44,320 nt of DNA from Acidobacteriota bacterium (lineage in GTDB: Bacteria > Acidobacteriota > Blastocatellia > Pyrinomonadales > Pyrinomonadaceae), in assembly GCA_020200155.1 (NCBI GenBank), contig JAIVJG010000165.1:1-44320 (forward strand), given 5' to 3'. This document shows, in pieces, positions 9,602 through 19,778 of this stretch (positions within the stretch are counted from its first letter, which is position 1; the number at the start of each line of letters is the position of its first letter). The notes under the pieces were generated by a model, which worked only from the letters and a program-made list of their open reading frames with translations, was not told the DNA's origin and searched no databases. Made by a program: the position numbers and the translations under genes.

Positions 9602-10236
9602 TCTGATTGTCGCTCCGGCTTAAGCTGATCCAGCAAGGTTTCCATCCCCGCGCGCAAGAGGGTCGTCACTTCCCCCGGCGGCATGCCGAGGCGTGACGAG
9701 ATTTCGCGGTAGCCGAGGCCCGCGAAGTATGCGAGTTCGAGCGCCTGCCTTTGCCGGGACGGGAGCGCTTCGAGAGCCGACCGTGCGCGCCGCCCGACGG
9801 CCTGCGCGGGCAGAGACTCTGCGGGTCGCCCGACATTACTGGTTATGTCTTCGAGAGCATCACGGCGTGCGTCCCACCCCCGGTGCTCATCCCGCAAACG
9901 AAGCTTATCAACGGCACACTTGCGGGCCACGGACACCAGCCATGTGAAAGGCCGGTACGAGTTTTCATCATACGATGCGGCCTGCCGCCAGAGACAAGTG
10001 TAGACCTCGATCAACGTCTCTTCCGACGCCTCGGCGTCGCCGAGGATGTGCGTCACGAGACCGAAAAGCAAGGGACTCGTCTCGTCGTACAGGGCGGCGA
10101 CCGACGGCTCATCGCCTGCGGCGACACTCTTGATGAGCGCCCCCCAACGCCTGTCAAGCGCGGGCAAGCCGGCGGAGTATGGGCCGGTCTCAGACTCGCT
10201 CTCTTGATAACTTTCCGGGCGGGGCCGTGACGCCAT
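9598..10236 (-). CDS. ECF (sigma-70 family) RNA polymerase sigma factor
   Basis: 212 aa with region 2 and region 4 (ALEALPSRQRQALELAYFAGLGYREISSRLGMPPGEVTTLLRAG); ATGA overlap with the anti-sigma gene. Confidence 0.9.
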   Translation of the reverse strand: MASRPRPESYQESESETGPYSAGLPALDRRWGALIKSVAAGDEPSVAALYDETSPLLFGLVTHILGDAEASEETLIEVYTCLWRQAASYDENSYRPFTWLVSVARKCAVDKLRLRDEHRGWDARRDALEDITSNVGRPAESLPAQAVGRRARSALEALPSRQRQALELAYFAGLGYREISSRLGMPPGEVTTLLRAGMETLLDQLKPERQSE

Positions 10237-10368
10237 ATGCTCTTAACCTTAAGGAATTCCGTGACGGACGGAGAGCCGTTGCTCATCAAGAGCGACGGGA
10301 TACTGAGATGCAACATGGTACATAAACACGTCTGGCGATGTCCAGAAAGGAAAGGCCGGGCGCAGTTA

Positions 10369-10389
10369 GCGAGAGGCGAGAGGCTGGCC
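10369..10389. repeat. Single-arm heptamer array L3
   Basis: gcgagag/gcgagag/gctggcc just 3' of the phosphotransferase gene. Confidence 0.45.
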
Positions 10390-10400
10390 GGCGCTTGAGC

Positions 10401-11363
10401 CTAGTCGGTCGCGAACGTCCAGATCGCGGCTTCGAGTTCGTCGAGTGTGAGGCGGACGGCGTCGGGCGCGAGGCGCAGCGCATACTTACGCAGGTCGCTG
10501 CATTCGTACAGCACCGTCAGCAGCATCAGGCGTGCGCGCAAATTGAGATCGAGTTGCGCTTCCGCGTAGCCGTAAGCCGCGAGCATCGCCCTTTGCAGTT
10601 CGCGCCTGCCCTGCACCATGAGGACGCCAGGTGCGACGAACTCGTATTCGTGAAAACCGCAAAACGAGTCGCCGAAGTCGAACAGGCCGGAAACCCGCCA
10701 GCGCCCGCCCGACTCGACGACGAGCACGTTGCCGGGATGCACGTCGCCGTGGAGCAGCACGGGACGAAACCCCTCCGGCAGCGTCTTCAATCGCGCGGCA
10801 ATGAATTCGGGCAGACTCTCCAACCACTCCGGGTTCGCGCCGCAGTCACGCTGCCGCTCGACCGACGCACGTGCCTGCCGCTCGACGAATCCATGCCAGT
10901 CGCGATTGAGCGCGTCCGGCGAGAGCGGCGCGTCGTGCACGTGCAGCTCTCTCATCGCGACGCCGAGGCGTGCGACGATCTCAAGACGGTCGCGCGCATT
11001 TATCTCCGGCCACATCTCTCTCATCGGCAGTCCGGTGAGGCGAGACATGACGATGTACGGCCAGCCTTCGAGTTCGCCCGCGTGCACAACTTCCGGCGTC
11101 TCCACGCAGAGTTTGCCGTGCGCGAATTCGAGCGCGGCGGCTTCGCGCGCATACTGCCGTCGAAACGGCCCGAAGATTTTGACGACGAGGCGCTCGTCAA
11201 CGAAGATGATGATGTTCTCGCCGAGCGTTGAGCGTCGCAGGCTGGCGTATGGGAGACGATGCCGCGCGCAGATTTCGGCGGCGGCCTCGCGCCACACGTC
11301 GTCTCTGAAATGACGCTCGTAGCCGGCGGGGTCAGTGGCGGAGGGAAGTTTCAAGTTCATCAA
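10401..11363 (-). CDS. Aminoglycoside phosphotransferase (APH)-fold phosphotransferase
   Basis: 320 aa; VLLHGDVHPGNVLV catalytic loop and LFDFGDSFCG metal-binding motif. Confidence 0.85.
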   Translation of the reverse strand: MMNLKLPSATDPAGYERHFRDDVWREAAAEICARHRLPYASLRRSTLGENIIIFVDERLVVKIFGPFRRQYAREAAALEFAHGKLCVETPEVVHAGELEGWPYIVMSRLTGLPMREMWPEINARDRLEIVARLGVAMRELHVHDAPLSPDALNRDWHGFVERQARASVERQRDCGANPEWLESLPEFIAARLKTLPEGFRPVLLHGDVHPGNVLVVESGGRWRVSGLFDFGDSFCGFHEYEFVAPGVLMVQGRRELQRAMLAAYGYAEAQLDLNLRARLMLLTVLYECSDLRKYALRLAPDAVRLTLDELEAAIWTFATD

Positions 11364-11414
11364 TCACGAAGGCGGTGCAAGTCTCGGCAAAACTTCGACG
11401 CGGCTTGCATTCGA

Positions 11415-12113
11415 TCAGGAGCCGGGCAGCGCGCGAAGACGTTCGCTCAGGTGGCTGCGGTCGGCGAGTGTGTGAAGCAGAGGCCCCTGTTGCCCGAACT
11501 CCACGACGCTCGCGGAGCCGACGGGGCAGGCCAGACGATAGCGGAAACGCCCCACGTCAATCCCCAGCAGGCTGCACAGGATGATTCTGATTGTCGCCTT
11601 GTGCGAAACCACGAGCACTTCGCCGTCCGCGAATCGCTGCCTGATTTCTTCGACCACTCTCAAGCCTCTGCGCGTGATGGCGAAGGCGAGTTCCCCGCCC
11701 GTCGGCGCGTTCCAGGCCGGGTCGGCCAGCCAGCGTATGTAGTCGTCGTGATAATCGCGCGTCACGGTCTCGACGCTTTGCCCCTCCCACTCGCCGTAGC
11801 CGATCTCCTTCAAATCGTCGCGGAGTTCGACCTCCATGCCGAGCGCGTCTGCGAGTGGCCGCGCCGTCGCGACCGTGCGCCGCAGAGGGCTGGCGTAGAT
11901 CGCGTCCCAGCGCGCGGCGCGGCGCGCGTCGGCGAAAGCCTGCGCCATCTCCAGCCCGTCCGGCGTCAATTCAGGGTCGAGGCCGGAGCCGCAGAAGGCG
12001 TTCTCGCGGCTGAACGCGGTCTGCCCGTGACGCAGAAAATGCAGTTGTAAACTCAACCCCTTCTTCCTCCAAACGCCCGTCGGGCGCGACGCGTCTCCGA
12101 AGCTTTCGAGCAA
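11415..12113 (-). CDS. Histidine phosphatase family protein (phosphoglycerate mutase-like)
   Basis: LQLHFLRHGQTAFSRE RHG motif; 232 aa. Confidence 0.9.
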   Translation of the reverse strand: MLESFGDASRPTGVWRKKGLSLQLHFLRHGQTAFSRENAFCGSGLDPELTPDGLEMAQAFADARRAARWDAIYASPLRRTVATARPLADALGMEVELRDDLKEIGYGEWEGQSVETVTRDYHDDYIRWLADPAWNAPTGGELAFAITRRGLRVVEEIRQRFADGEVLVVSHKATIRIILCSLLGIDVGRFRYRLACPVGSASVVEFGQQGPLLHTLADRSHLSERLRALPGS

Positions 12114-12253
12114 CTCGCATTGCTTCCTGCGACAGACTCGCTATTATGGTCTATGCGCCCGCCGTTCTTAAATTTTTCTTTCGCGGGCAGGAGAGAGCGT
12201 TACCGTGAGCACACGTCGCAAATCGCGACCGCTCCGGGTGAAACGCGGAGACG

Positions 12254-12808
12254 TTGAAGACTATGAGCAGACAGGTCGCCAGAATTGACCCTGAAGGCAA
12301 CAAGCCCTCGCGCCCTTCGCAGTTGGAGGTCGAGCGCAGCCTCGACCAGTTGAGCCGATGGATGGACGGACTCTTTCGCATCCCCGGCACGGGCTGGCGC
12401 TTCGGCCTCGACGCCATCGTCGGCCTCGTCCCCGGCGTCGGCGATCTCGCGACGAGCGCCGTCTCCTTCTACATTCTCGCCGCAGGCGTCCGCTACCGCG
12501 TGCCCAAGGCCACGCTGCTGCGTATGGGCTTGAACCTCGCCATTGACTACATCGTCGGCTCGATCCCGCTCGTCGGCGATCTGTTCGACGTGGCGTGGAA
12601 GGCCAACCAGATGAACGTCGAACTGATCCGCAAGCGCGCGGCGGTCTCGGAGGAACAGGCACGCCACGGCAGGATCAGCGACTGGCTCTTCGTCGGACTC
12701 ATCATGCTCGCGCTGCTCGCGTTGCTCGTCGGCTCGTTCGTCGTCGCAGTCTACCTGCTGAGCCTTGTCTTCGGAAACATCCCCCCGCCGTCTCAGATGT
12801 TTCGCTAA
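12254..12808 (+). CDS. DUF4112 membrane protein
   Basis: FGLDAIVGLVPGVGDLATSAVSFYIL...GLNLAIDYIVGSIPLVGDLFDVAWKANQMNVELI pattern. Confidence 0.85.
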   Translation: MKTMSRQVARIDPEGNKPSRPSQLEVERSLDQLSRWMDGLFRIPGTGWRFGLDAIVGLVPGVGDLATSAVSFYILAAGVRYRVPKATLLRMGLNLAIDYIVGSIPLVGDLFDVAWKANQMNVELIRKRAAVSEEQARHGRISDWLFVGLIMLALLALLVGSFVVAVYLLSLVFGNIPPPSQMFR

Positions 12809-12831
12809 AGCATCGTTTCTCCCGAAAGACT

Positions 12832-12868
12832 AAAGGCGTCCCCGGCTGTTTGGAGACGCCTTTATTTA
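12832..12868 (+). terminator. Rho-independent-type hairpin between convergent genes
   Basis: aaaggcgtc (12832..12840) / gacgccttt (12855..12863) followed by atttat. Confidence 0.65.
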
Positions 12869-12904
12869 TCGGGGCGCGAGCGCGGCGTTTGTAGTCCGCC
12901 TCCG

Positions 12905-13384
12905 TCATTCATGCGCGGCGGAATCGCCGGAGGCGAGCAAGCCTTCAAGCGCCGCAGAGATTGTGCCCGCCCCGCCCGCGCCCGCCGCGAAGCTTCTGAG
13001 CTTTCCGCGCGCGTCGAAGAGATAATAGGCGGGCACGTCCAGTTGCTCGTGGCCGAAGGCTTCGCGGAGTTTGTGCTCGTTATCCACGGCGCAAGGCTCC
13101 GTGATGTTGTAGGTGTTGATGGCCTCGCGCACAAGTTCCACGTCCGCGTCCGCCTCGCCGCCCGGCGTGTGCACGGCGACGACGCGCAGGCCGGCGGCGG
13201 CGTGTGCGTCGCGCCACTCGTTGACGCGCGGCATGTTCTCTGTGCAGATGTCGCAACTGATTGACCAGAAGTGTACGAGCGTCGGATGGCCTTGAGCCGC
13301 CGCCGCCGCGTGCGCTCCCGTCGCGTTGAACCATTCGGTCGCCCCGTCGAACTCCGGCATGTCCGCCCCTGTTTTCATCGTCAT
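12905..13384 (-). CDS. TlpA/thioredoxin-like redoxin
   Basis: 159 aa; HPTLVHFWSISCDICTENMPRVNEW (CxxC), VPAYYLFDARGKL. Confidence 0.8.
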   Translation of the reverse strand: MTMKTGADMPEFDGATEWFNATGAHAAAAAQGHPTLVHFWSISCDICTENMPRVNEWRDAHAAAGLRVVAVHTPGGEADADVELVREAINTYNITEPCAVDNEHKLREAFGHEQLDVPAYYLFDARGKLRSFAAGAGGAGTISAALEGLLASGDSAAHE

Positions 13385-13441
13385 ATGTTAACCCCTAAAT
13401 CGGCTCCGTTTAAATCCTTCCATCTTTCAACGTGCCCCGGC

Positions 13442-14548
13442 TTAAATTTTCGGATGGCGCTCGACGAAGTTCACGAGCGCGCCGACGTATTCGTGGAAGC
13501 GCGGGCAGCGCACGCCGTGCGGTTCGAGTAGTTTCTGTGCGCGCGTGGTGTCGTAGGTTTGCTTGAGGAAGAAGTAGGGCACGCCGACGCGCGGCAATCC
13601 CGTGATGGCCTCGGAGGAAGGCAGCTTGAGCGTCGCCTGCACGAGCGGCGCTGGAATAGTGATGAGCGAACCGCGCCCGGCGAGCGTCTTTGCGATTACG
13701 TCGAAGAGGGCATGTGAGGTGAGCGGCGCGGGGTCTGCGAGTTGCACCGTCGCGCCGACGGCGCGCTCGTCCGCCGCCAGAGTCGCCAACGCTTCGACGA
13801 CGAAATCAACGGGCACGACGTTGAAGCGCACCTCGTCGTTGCCGATGTTGACGAGCGAGAGCAGTCTGGGCTTCATCAGCAAATAGAGAATGAGATAGTA
13901 GATGCCGTCGTACTTCGCCGTCTCGCCCGTGCGCGAATCGCCGCACACGACCGACGGGCGGTGAATCGTCAACGGCAACTCGGACTTGAGCGCGTCCACC
14001 TCCAACTCGGCCCGGTACTTCGTCTCCTCGTAGTGGTTGCGGAAGCCCGCTTCGTGCTGCAACTCGCTCTCCCGGATCAAGCCCGTGCGCCGTCCCGCGA
14101 CGTAGCACGTCGAGACGTAATGATAACGGCGCAAACGTGAAAGCGTCCGCGCGAAACTATTGACGTTGCGTGTGCCCTCGACGTTGACGCGCGTCGCCAC
14201 GTCGCGCTTGACGCCCAGATCGTAGACGGCTGCGAGGTGAAAAAGCATCGTCGTCTCGCGCCGCGCCGTTTCGAGATCGTCCGCCGCGAGTCCCAGCTCA
14301 GGCTGCGTGATGTCGCCTTCGAGGATGCGAAATCTTTCGAGGCGCGTGCCCGACTCCCGACAAATGCGCGCCACGTCTTCGCGTGCGCGAGCGAGGAAAC
14401 TCGCCTGCGCGAGCAGCAGAAAACGCGCGCCGTCCGTCGCCAGCCGCCGCACCAAACGCCCTGCGATGAAGCCGGGGAAACCCGTCAGGAAAATTGTTTC
14501 ATCAAGCGCCATTGTTCTACGAGGCAGGCTTTGGAAAGCCGCCTTCAA
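13442..14548 (-). CDS. SDR-family NAD(P)-dependent oxidoreductase (male-sterility/NAD-binding-4-like)
   Basis: LTGFPGFIAGRLVRRLA; VNVEGTRNV; YHYVSTCYVAG...YEETKYRAE. Confidence 0.85.
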   Translation of the reverse strand: MKAAFQSLPRRTMALDETIFLTGFPGFIAGRLVRRLATDGARFLLLAQASFLARAREDVARICRESGTRLERFRILEGDITQPELGLAADDLETARRETTMLFHLAAVYDLGVKRDVATRVNVEGTRNVNSFARTLSRLRRYHYVSTCYVAGRRTGLIRESELQHEAGFRNHYEETKYRAELEVDALKSELPLTIHRPSVVCGDSRTGETAKYDGIYYLILYLLMKPRLLSLVNIGNDEVRFNVVPVDFVVEALATLAADERAVGATVQLADPAPLTSHALFDVIAKTLAGRGSLITIPAPLVQATLKLPSSEAITGLPRVGVPYFFLKQTYDTTRAQKLLEPHGVRCPRFHEYVGALVNFVERHPKI

Positions 14549-14551
14549 AAT

Positions 14552-16081
14552 TCACCCGCAGACGAGTTCGACGAGCGTGCGGACGCCCGCGCCGCTCGCG
14601 CCTTTGGGGGCATGGGGCTGCGGGTCGTCGTACCAGGCGGTGCCCGCGATGTCGAGATGCACCCAGGGAGTGTCGCCGGCGAATTTGCTGAGGAGGAGCG
14701 CGGCGGCGTTGGCGTCGGGCTTCCCGCCGTAGTTTTTGAAGTCGGCGATGGGACTCTCGATTTTCGTCTTGTAGTCGTCGCTGACGGGCATGCGCCAGAC
14801 GGGTTCGCACGCGCGTTCGGCGGCGGCGCGCACGCGCTCGGCCCACTCGTCGTCGTTGCCGTAGAGGCCGGCGCGATGACTGCCAAGCGCGACGATGATC
14901 GAGCCGGTGAGCGTCGCGAGGTCAACGATGCGCGTCGCGCCGAGTTGTTTGGCGTAGGCGATGCCGTCCACGAGCACGAGACGGCCTTCGGCGTCCGTGT
15001 CCACGACCTCGATGGTGCGGCCCGCGAGCGTGCGAACGATGTCGCCCGGCTTGATGGCCTTGCCCGAAGGCATGTTCTCCGCCGAAGGCACAATGCCGAC
15101 GATGCGACGCGCGGTCTTGAGTTGCGCGACGGCACGGAGCGCGCCGAGCACTGCCGCGCCGCCCGCCATGTCAGACTTCATCTCGTACATATCGAGGCCG
15201 TGCTTGATCGAGATGCCGCCCGTGTCGAACGTGATGCCCTTGCCGACGAAGGCCCACAGCTCTTCGTCCGCGCCAGCGCCCGTGGGTTCATAACGGATGA
15301 CGATCAGTGCGGGTTCTTCGTCCGACCCCTGCGCGACGCCGAGCAGCGCGCCCATGCCGCGTGCGCGGATTTCGCCTGCGGTCAGCGATTCGACTTGCAG
15401 GCCGAACTCCGCAGCCATCTCGGCGGCGCGGCGCGCGAACTCGCGCGGAGGCAGCGTCAGGCCCGGCTCATCCGCCAGTGTGCGCGCCCAGTTTGCAGAC
15501 TCGGCGATGACGCGCGCACGCTCGACCGCTTCGCGCAGTTCGTCGCTCCCGCGCGCGGCGACGATTGAGAACTGTTCGAGCGCGAATTGTTTTTCCTCGC
15601 GCGCTTGATAAAAGTCGTTGTCGTAGAGGCCGAGATGCGCGCCCTCCGCGAGCGCCTGTGTCAGCCGCGCCGCCTGTTCGCCGGCTGCCGGAGAGACGAA
15701 GTAGAGACGCCTGACTTTGGCCGTGCGCGACGCACGCGCGGCCATCCCACCTGCGCGTCGGATGACGGCCTGTCCGAAATCGGCGTGCGCGCCCAAGCCC
15801 ACGAGCAGCACGCGCAGCGCGCCGCCAGCGCCTTCGCGCGCGTCGCCGTCCGTGCCCGCTTCGCCCTGCGTGTGAATCAGATTCAAGGTTCCCTCTTCGC
15901 CTTTGAATTCGCCGTCGCCGGCGAGTTGCTCACACGTCCGCCGCAGGCTGCCGCCGAGGGATTCGACACCTTGCAGGCGCGGCTCGTCCGTAAAGACGCA
16001 GAGGGCGACGGCTTCCGACGGCGCGATTGAGGGAGGAATTTCCGTCACGATTTCGACGTTCAGGCTGTTCGGATTTCTCAT
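14552..16081 (-). CDS. pepA: Leucyl aminopeptidase (M17)
   Basis: VGKGITFDTGGISIK...MKSDMAGGAAV...NTDAEGR-like (VDTDAEGRLVL); full length. Confidence 0.93.
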   Translation of the reverse strand: MRNPNSLNVEIVTEIPPSIAPSEAVALCVFTDEPRLQGVESLGGSLRRTCEQLAGDGEFKGEEGTLNLIHTQGEAGTDGDAREGAGGALRVLLVGLGAHADFGQAVIRRAGGMAARASRTAKVRRLYFVSPAAGEQAARLTQALAEGAHLGLYDNDFYQAREEKQFALEQFSIVAARGSDELREAVERARVIAESANWARTLADEPGLTLPPREFARRAAEMAAEFGLQVESLTAGEIRARGMGALLGVAQGSDEEPALIVIRYEPTGAGADEELWAFVGKGITFDTGGISIKHGLDMYEMKSDMAGGAAVLGALRAVAQLKTARRIVGIVPSAENMPSGKAIKPGDIVRTLAGRTIEVVDTDAEGRLVLVDGIAYAKQLGATRIVDLATLTGSIIVALGSHRAGLYGNDDEWAERVRAAAERACEPVWRMPVSDDYKTKIESPIADFKNYGGKPDANAAALLLSKFAGDTPWVHLDIAGTAWYDDPQPHAPKGASGAGVRTLVELVCG

Positions 16082-16109
16082 CGAGGGATAACTTTTCTGA
16101 AGCTCCGTT

Positions 16110-16138
16110 TGGTTTGCTATGGGCGGGACGAGTATAAT
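16110..16138 (+). promoter_or_regulatory. Putative sigma-70 promoter for the 5'-nucleotidase gene
   Basis: TATAAT at 16133..16138 with TTGGTT about 18 bp upstream. Confidence 0.5.
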
Positions 16139-16281
16139 TCAAGCTCCTGATTTGGCCTAACTTCAGTGGCCGCGAAAGGCAATCCGGACAATTGCTCAAC
16201 CGCGCCGGGCGTGCCTCGACCAAGACTCCCGCGAAGGCCGCTGAAAATCACTCGACGCTTTCAAGGAAGGATTATTTCCGA

Positions 16282-17856
16282 ATGGCATTCTTACGCCTCT
16301 CGACCCGCCGCGCGACGCTCGCTCTGCTGCTTGCGCTCGCCGCTTCCCTCGCCATCTTCGCACAGGACAAGCGCGACTGCATGGTGCGCGTCACGCTCTT
16401 GCAGGTCAACGACGTGTACCAGTTCACGCCCGCCGACAGGGGCGCGCGCGGAGGGCTGGCGCGCGTCTCAACGCTGCGGAAGCAAATCGCGCGACAGTCG
16501 CCGCACACGCTCTTCATCCTCGCGGGTGACACCATTTCGCCGTCCGTCGAGTCCATCACCTACAAGGGCGCGCAGATGATTGACGCATGGAACACGGTGG
16601 GGCTGGACTTCTCCGTCTTCGGCAATCACGAGTTCGACTTCGGCCCGGACGTGCTGCGCCAGCGCATCTCGGAGTCGAAATTCAAGTGGCTCGGCGCAAA
16701 CGTCGTTGACGCGAAGACGGGCAGGACTTTCGGAGACACGCCGCCGTTCGTCGTCCGCGAATTTGAAGGCGTCAAGGTGGGATTTTTCGGCCTCGTTTTG
16801 CCGGAGACTAAAACCACTTCGAGTCCCGGCCCCGACGTGGAGTTTCGAGACGTGTGCGAAACCGCCAGGCAAATCATCCCGCAACTCCGCGCGGCGGGCG
16901 CGAACACCGTCGTCGCCGTCACGCACCTCTCGATGCGCGAAGACAAACAGCTCGCGCGCTGCGCCGCAGGCCAGATTGACGTGATCGTCGGCGGGCACGA
17001 ACACACTCTGCTCGAATCCTCCTCGGCGGGCACGCCGATTTTCAAGATGACGGCGGACGGGCGCGAGTTGGGGCGCATTGATCTCAACATCAGCCCATTG
17101 AGCGGCAAGGTCGAAAGCATTGACTGGGAAATCATCCCCGTGACGGACAAGCTGGCGGACGACCCGGACTTCGCCGCCGTCACGACGAAGTACGCGGCGA
17201 GGCTCACGGAGTTGGCCGCACGCGTCGGCTCGACGACCGTCTCGCTCGACGCCCGCAGCGCGGCCAATCGCACGGGCGAGACCAACATCTCGGACTTCAT
17301 CACAGACGCCTTCCGGCAAGCCGCCGGCGCGGACGTGGCGCTCCTCAACGGCGGCTCAGTCCGCGCCGATACCATCATCACTCCCGGCGAACTCACGCTG
17401 CGCGACGTGCTCTCGATCCTGCCCTTCAACAACGAACTGGTGAAGATTGAAATCACAGGCGAGACGCTGCGGCAGGCGCTCGAACACGGCGTCAGCCGCA
17501 GCGGGGGCAGCGAGGAGCCGGGACGCTTTCCGCAGGTCTCCGGCGTCCGCTATTCCTTCGAGACGAGCCGCCCGGCGGGCGCACGTCTACGCGAAGTGAC
17601 CGTCGGCGGCCAGCCCCTCGACTTGAAGCGAACTTACACGCTGGTCACGGCGAAGTATCTCGCAGGCGGCGGCGATCAGTACGCGATGCTCAAGGGTCAC
17701 GACAACGTGCTCAAAGTGAAGTTGGTTGACGCGGAGGTGTTGCGTAAAGCGATTGCCGCCGTTCCTTCAATCGCGCCGGTCACGGACGGTCGCATCCTCC
17801 GCCTCGACAAACCGGCGGAAGAGAAACCCTGCGCGGCGACGGCGGGCACAAAATGA
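16282..17856 (+). CDS. 5'-nucleotidase/UshA-family metallophosphoesterase
   Basis: LLQVNDVYQFTP; FGNHEFDFG; VTHLSMREDKQLAR; VGGHEHT; C-terminal 5'-nucleotidase domain. Confidence 0.9.
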   Translation: MAFLRLSTRRATLALLLALAASLAIFAQDKRDCMVRVTLLQVNDVYQFTPADRGARGGLARVSTLRKQIARQSPHTLFILAGDTISPSVESITYKGAQMIDAWNTVGLDFSVFGNHEFDFGPDVLRQRISESKFKWLGANVVDAKTGRTFGDTPPFVVREFEGVKVGFFGLVLPETKTTSSPGPDVEFRDVCETARQIIPQLRAAGANTVVAVTHLSMREDKQLARCAAGQIDVIVGGHEHTLLESSSAGTPIFKMTADGRELGRIDLNISPLSGKVESIDWEIIPVTDKLADDPDFAAVTTKYAARLTELAARVGSTTVSLDARSAANRTGETNISDFITDAFRQAAGADVALLNGGSVRADTIITPGELTLRDVLSILPFNNELVKIEITGETLRQALEHGVSRSGGSEEPGRFPQVSGVRYSFETSRPAGARLREVTVGGQPLDLKRTYTLVTAKYLAGGGDQYAMLKGHDNVLKVKLVDAEVLRKAIAAVPSIAPVTDGRILRLDKPAEEKPCAATAGTK

Positions 17857-18359
17857 TTGCGATGTTCGACGAAGACTTTACGTCCGAAGCGAAACGGAAA
17901 GCGGCGGAGCTTTTCCGGCGCGCGTATGAGGCGCAACTGGGCAAGGATTACGAAGAGGCGATAGAACTCTACCGCCGCTCGATAGAGGTCTGCCCGACCG
18001 CCGAGGCGCACACCTTTCTCGGCTGGGTCTACAGCTTTCAGGATCGCTACGACGATGCGATTGACGAATGCCTCGCCGCCATCCGCGTAGACCCCGGCTT
18101 CGGCAACCCCTACAACGACATCGGCAGCTACCTCATCGCGCAGGGCGATTTCTGGACGTGCGTTCGATGGTTCCGCCGCGCGCTCCAGGCCCCGCGCTAC
18201 GAGGCCCGCGCCTTCCCGCACTTCAACCTGGGGCGCGTCTATGAAGAGCGCCACCGCCTGCTCGACGCGGCCCGCCACTACGGCCTCGCGCTTCAGGAGC
18301 AGCCCGACTTCGCGCAGGCGGCCAGTGCGTTGCGCCGTATGCAGGCGCGGCTCAACTAA
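17853..18359 (+). CDS. Tetratricopeptide repeat protein
   Basis: 168 aa, TPR pattern; ATGA overlap with the preceding gene. Confidence 0.8.
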   Translation: MIAMFDEDFTSEAKRKAAELFRRAYEAQLGKDYEEAIELYRRSIEVCPTAEAHTFLGWVYSFQDRYDDAIDECLAAIRVDPGFGNPYNDIGSYLIAQGDFWTCVRWFRRALQAPRYEARAFPHFNLGRVYEERHRLLDAARHYGLALQEQPDFAQAASALRRMQARLN

Positions 18360-18372
18360 CGTCGCTTCTTCG

Positions 18373-18867
18373 TCACTGACGCTGCTTCTTCGTCGTGCGT
18401 CGTCGCCGCTTCTTCAACTCGCGACGCATCCGCTCAATCTCCTCGACGCCCTTCTCGCGCGCTTTGATCGCGAGCCGTCGCGCCTCTCGCTCGCTGCGAC
18501 CGTCGGGCGAGAATTGAAACTTGCGCGTCACGCGTCGCCCGTCCGGCAGCGTCCAGCCTGCCTGCCAGACTTCGTAGACGGCTCCACGCTTGCTCTGCGT
18601 CGTCCGGCTGACGCCGGGGTGGCCGCTCGTGTTGCGCGTGCTCAGGCGGTTGAACAGATTGCCGTGCTCCGGCTTCGGGTGGCGTTCGATCAGTTCGTCG
18701 CGGTAAGCGATGGCGCGGAGCAGCGCGCCGCCCTTGCCGCCGTGCGCGTAGTCGCTGAAAAACTTTTGGCGCGTGATGCCGTCGCGCATCACACGCACGT
18801 ACCAGCCGTACTGACGCTTCTGCTCCTGCTCGACCCGGCTGATGTTCCGCAGGTTGTTGCGCTGCAT
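18373..18867 (-). CDS. AP2-domain-like DNA-binding protein (two tandem AP2-like modules)
   Basis: YGWYVRVMRDGITRQKFFSDYAHGGKGGALLRAIAYRDEL and NTSGHPGVSRTTQSKRGAVYEVWQAGWTLPDGRRVTRKFQFSPDGRSEREARRLAIKARE. Confidence 0.75.
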   Translation of the reverse strand: MQRNNLRNISRVEQEQKRQYGWYVRVMRDGITRQKFFSDYAHGGKGGALLRAIAYRDELIERHPKPEHGNLFNRLSTRNTSGHPGVSRTTQSKRGAVYEVWQAGWTLPDGRRVTRKFQFSPDGRSEREARRLAIKAREKGVEEIERMRRELKKRRRRTTKKQRQ

Positions 18868-18930
18868 ATTTTCGACTCATTCCTCCACGTTTGATTGTCT
18901 GATTCAATTAAAGACGGCGCGGCGTTTCGA

Positions 18931-19362
18931 TCAGCCCCCGGGGGTCTCGTGCATTTCGATGTCGGCAACGTCGCCCTTGAGCACCTCTTTATTTATTTTC
19001 ATCTTGCGCCGATTGGCGTCCACCGCGACGTAAATGACTTCTGCCTCCGTGACCTTGATGCGCTCGGACGTGCCGCCGTAGCGCTCGGCTTCGACCACCA
19101 CGCGAACGGTGATGGAGGTCGTGCCGATGCGCTCTGTTTTGGCGTAGAAGCTGACAAGGTCGCCGACGAAGACCGGCTGGTGAAAGACGACCTCGCGCAT
19201 CGCGACGGTGACGAAGCGCTCGATCTGCGTGCGGCGGTGACACTCGACCGCGCCCGCGATGTCTATGTAGCTGAGAATGATGCCGCCGAAGATCGTGCCC
19301 TGCGGGTTGGTGTCGCGCGGCAGGAGCGTGATGCGGATGGCCGGGTCGCTGTAAGAGTTCAT
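18931..19362 (-). CDS. Hotdog-fold acyl-CoA thioesterase (YciA/BACH-like)
   Basis: RDTNPQGTIFGGIILSYIDIAGAVECHR...FHQPVFVGDLVSFYA. Confidence 0.88.
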   Translation of the reverse strand: MNSYSDPAIRITLLPRDTNPQGTIFGGIILSYIDIAGAVECHRRTQIERFVTVAMREVVFHQPVFVGDLVSFYAKTERIGTTSITVRVVVEAERYGGTSERIKVTEAEVIYVAVDANRRKMKINKEVLKGDVADIEMHETPGG

Positions 19363-19778
19363 AAGCTTTCTATAACAACCGACGCTCACGGACGAAACAA
19401 CTCGCACGCCGCCGAGCAGTCGAAGGGTTCCTTGTGAGATGAGAGATTTGCGCCTGAGCATGAACGCGCGTGGCGTGGCTGTCAAGCAGCCTTCCCGTCC
19501 CGTCGTGCTTCCGGCCTTTTCCAGCTCGTCCGCCGTACAACGGCAAGCCCGAAGCGCTCATCCAAACGCTTGCCCCGGAAGCGTAAACTTGAGTTGCAGG
19601 TCGAAATGTTCTCGCGGTCGCGCTCGCCGCGCGAGTCGCCCGTTTTCAGGTCAGCAGCCTGCCGGAGAGACTTGAGAAGCGCGTGCCTCGCCGCTCGCCT
19701 GCGGCGTGTATAATCGGCAGTTAATCGCCATCGTTCGCATCCATTTTTAAGACGTGTTGATTGCTTAGGGAAACCAAG

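Noticed and set aside
13385-13440. Possible further heptamer array (tttaaat/ccttcca/tctttca)
   Set aside because: Periodicity too weak and no inverted arm.
12860-14108. Short ORFs overlapping the redoxin and SDR genes on alternative frames
   Set aside because: No domain similarity and fully inside better supported genes.
14237-15568. 443-aa plus-strand ORF over the SDR and pepA genes
   Set aside because: Arg/Ala/Asp-rich shadow ORF crossing two real genes.
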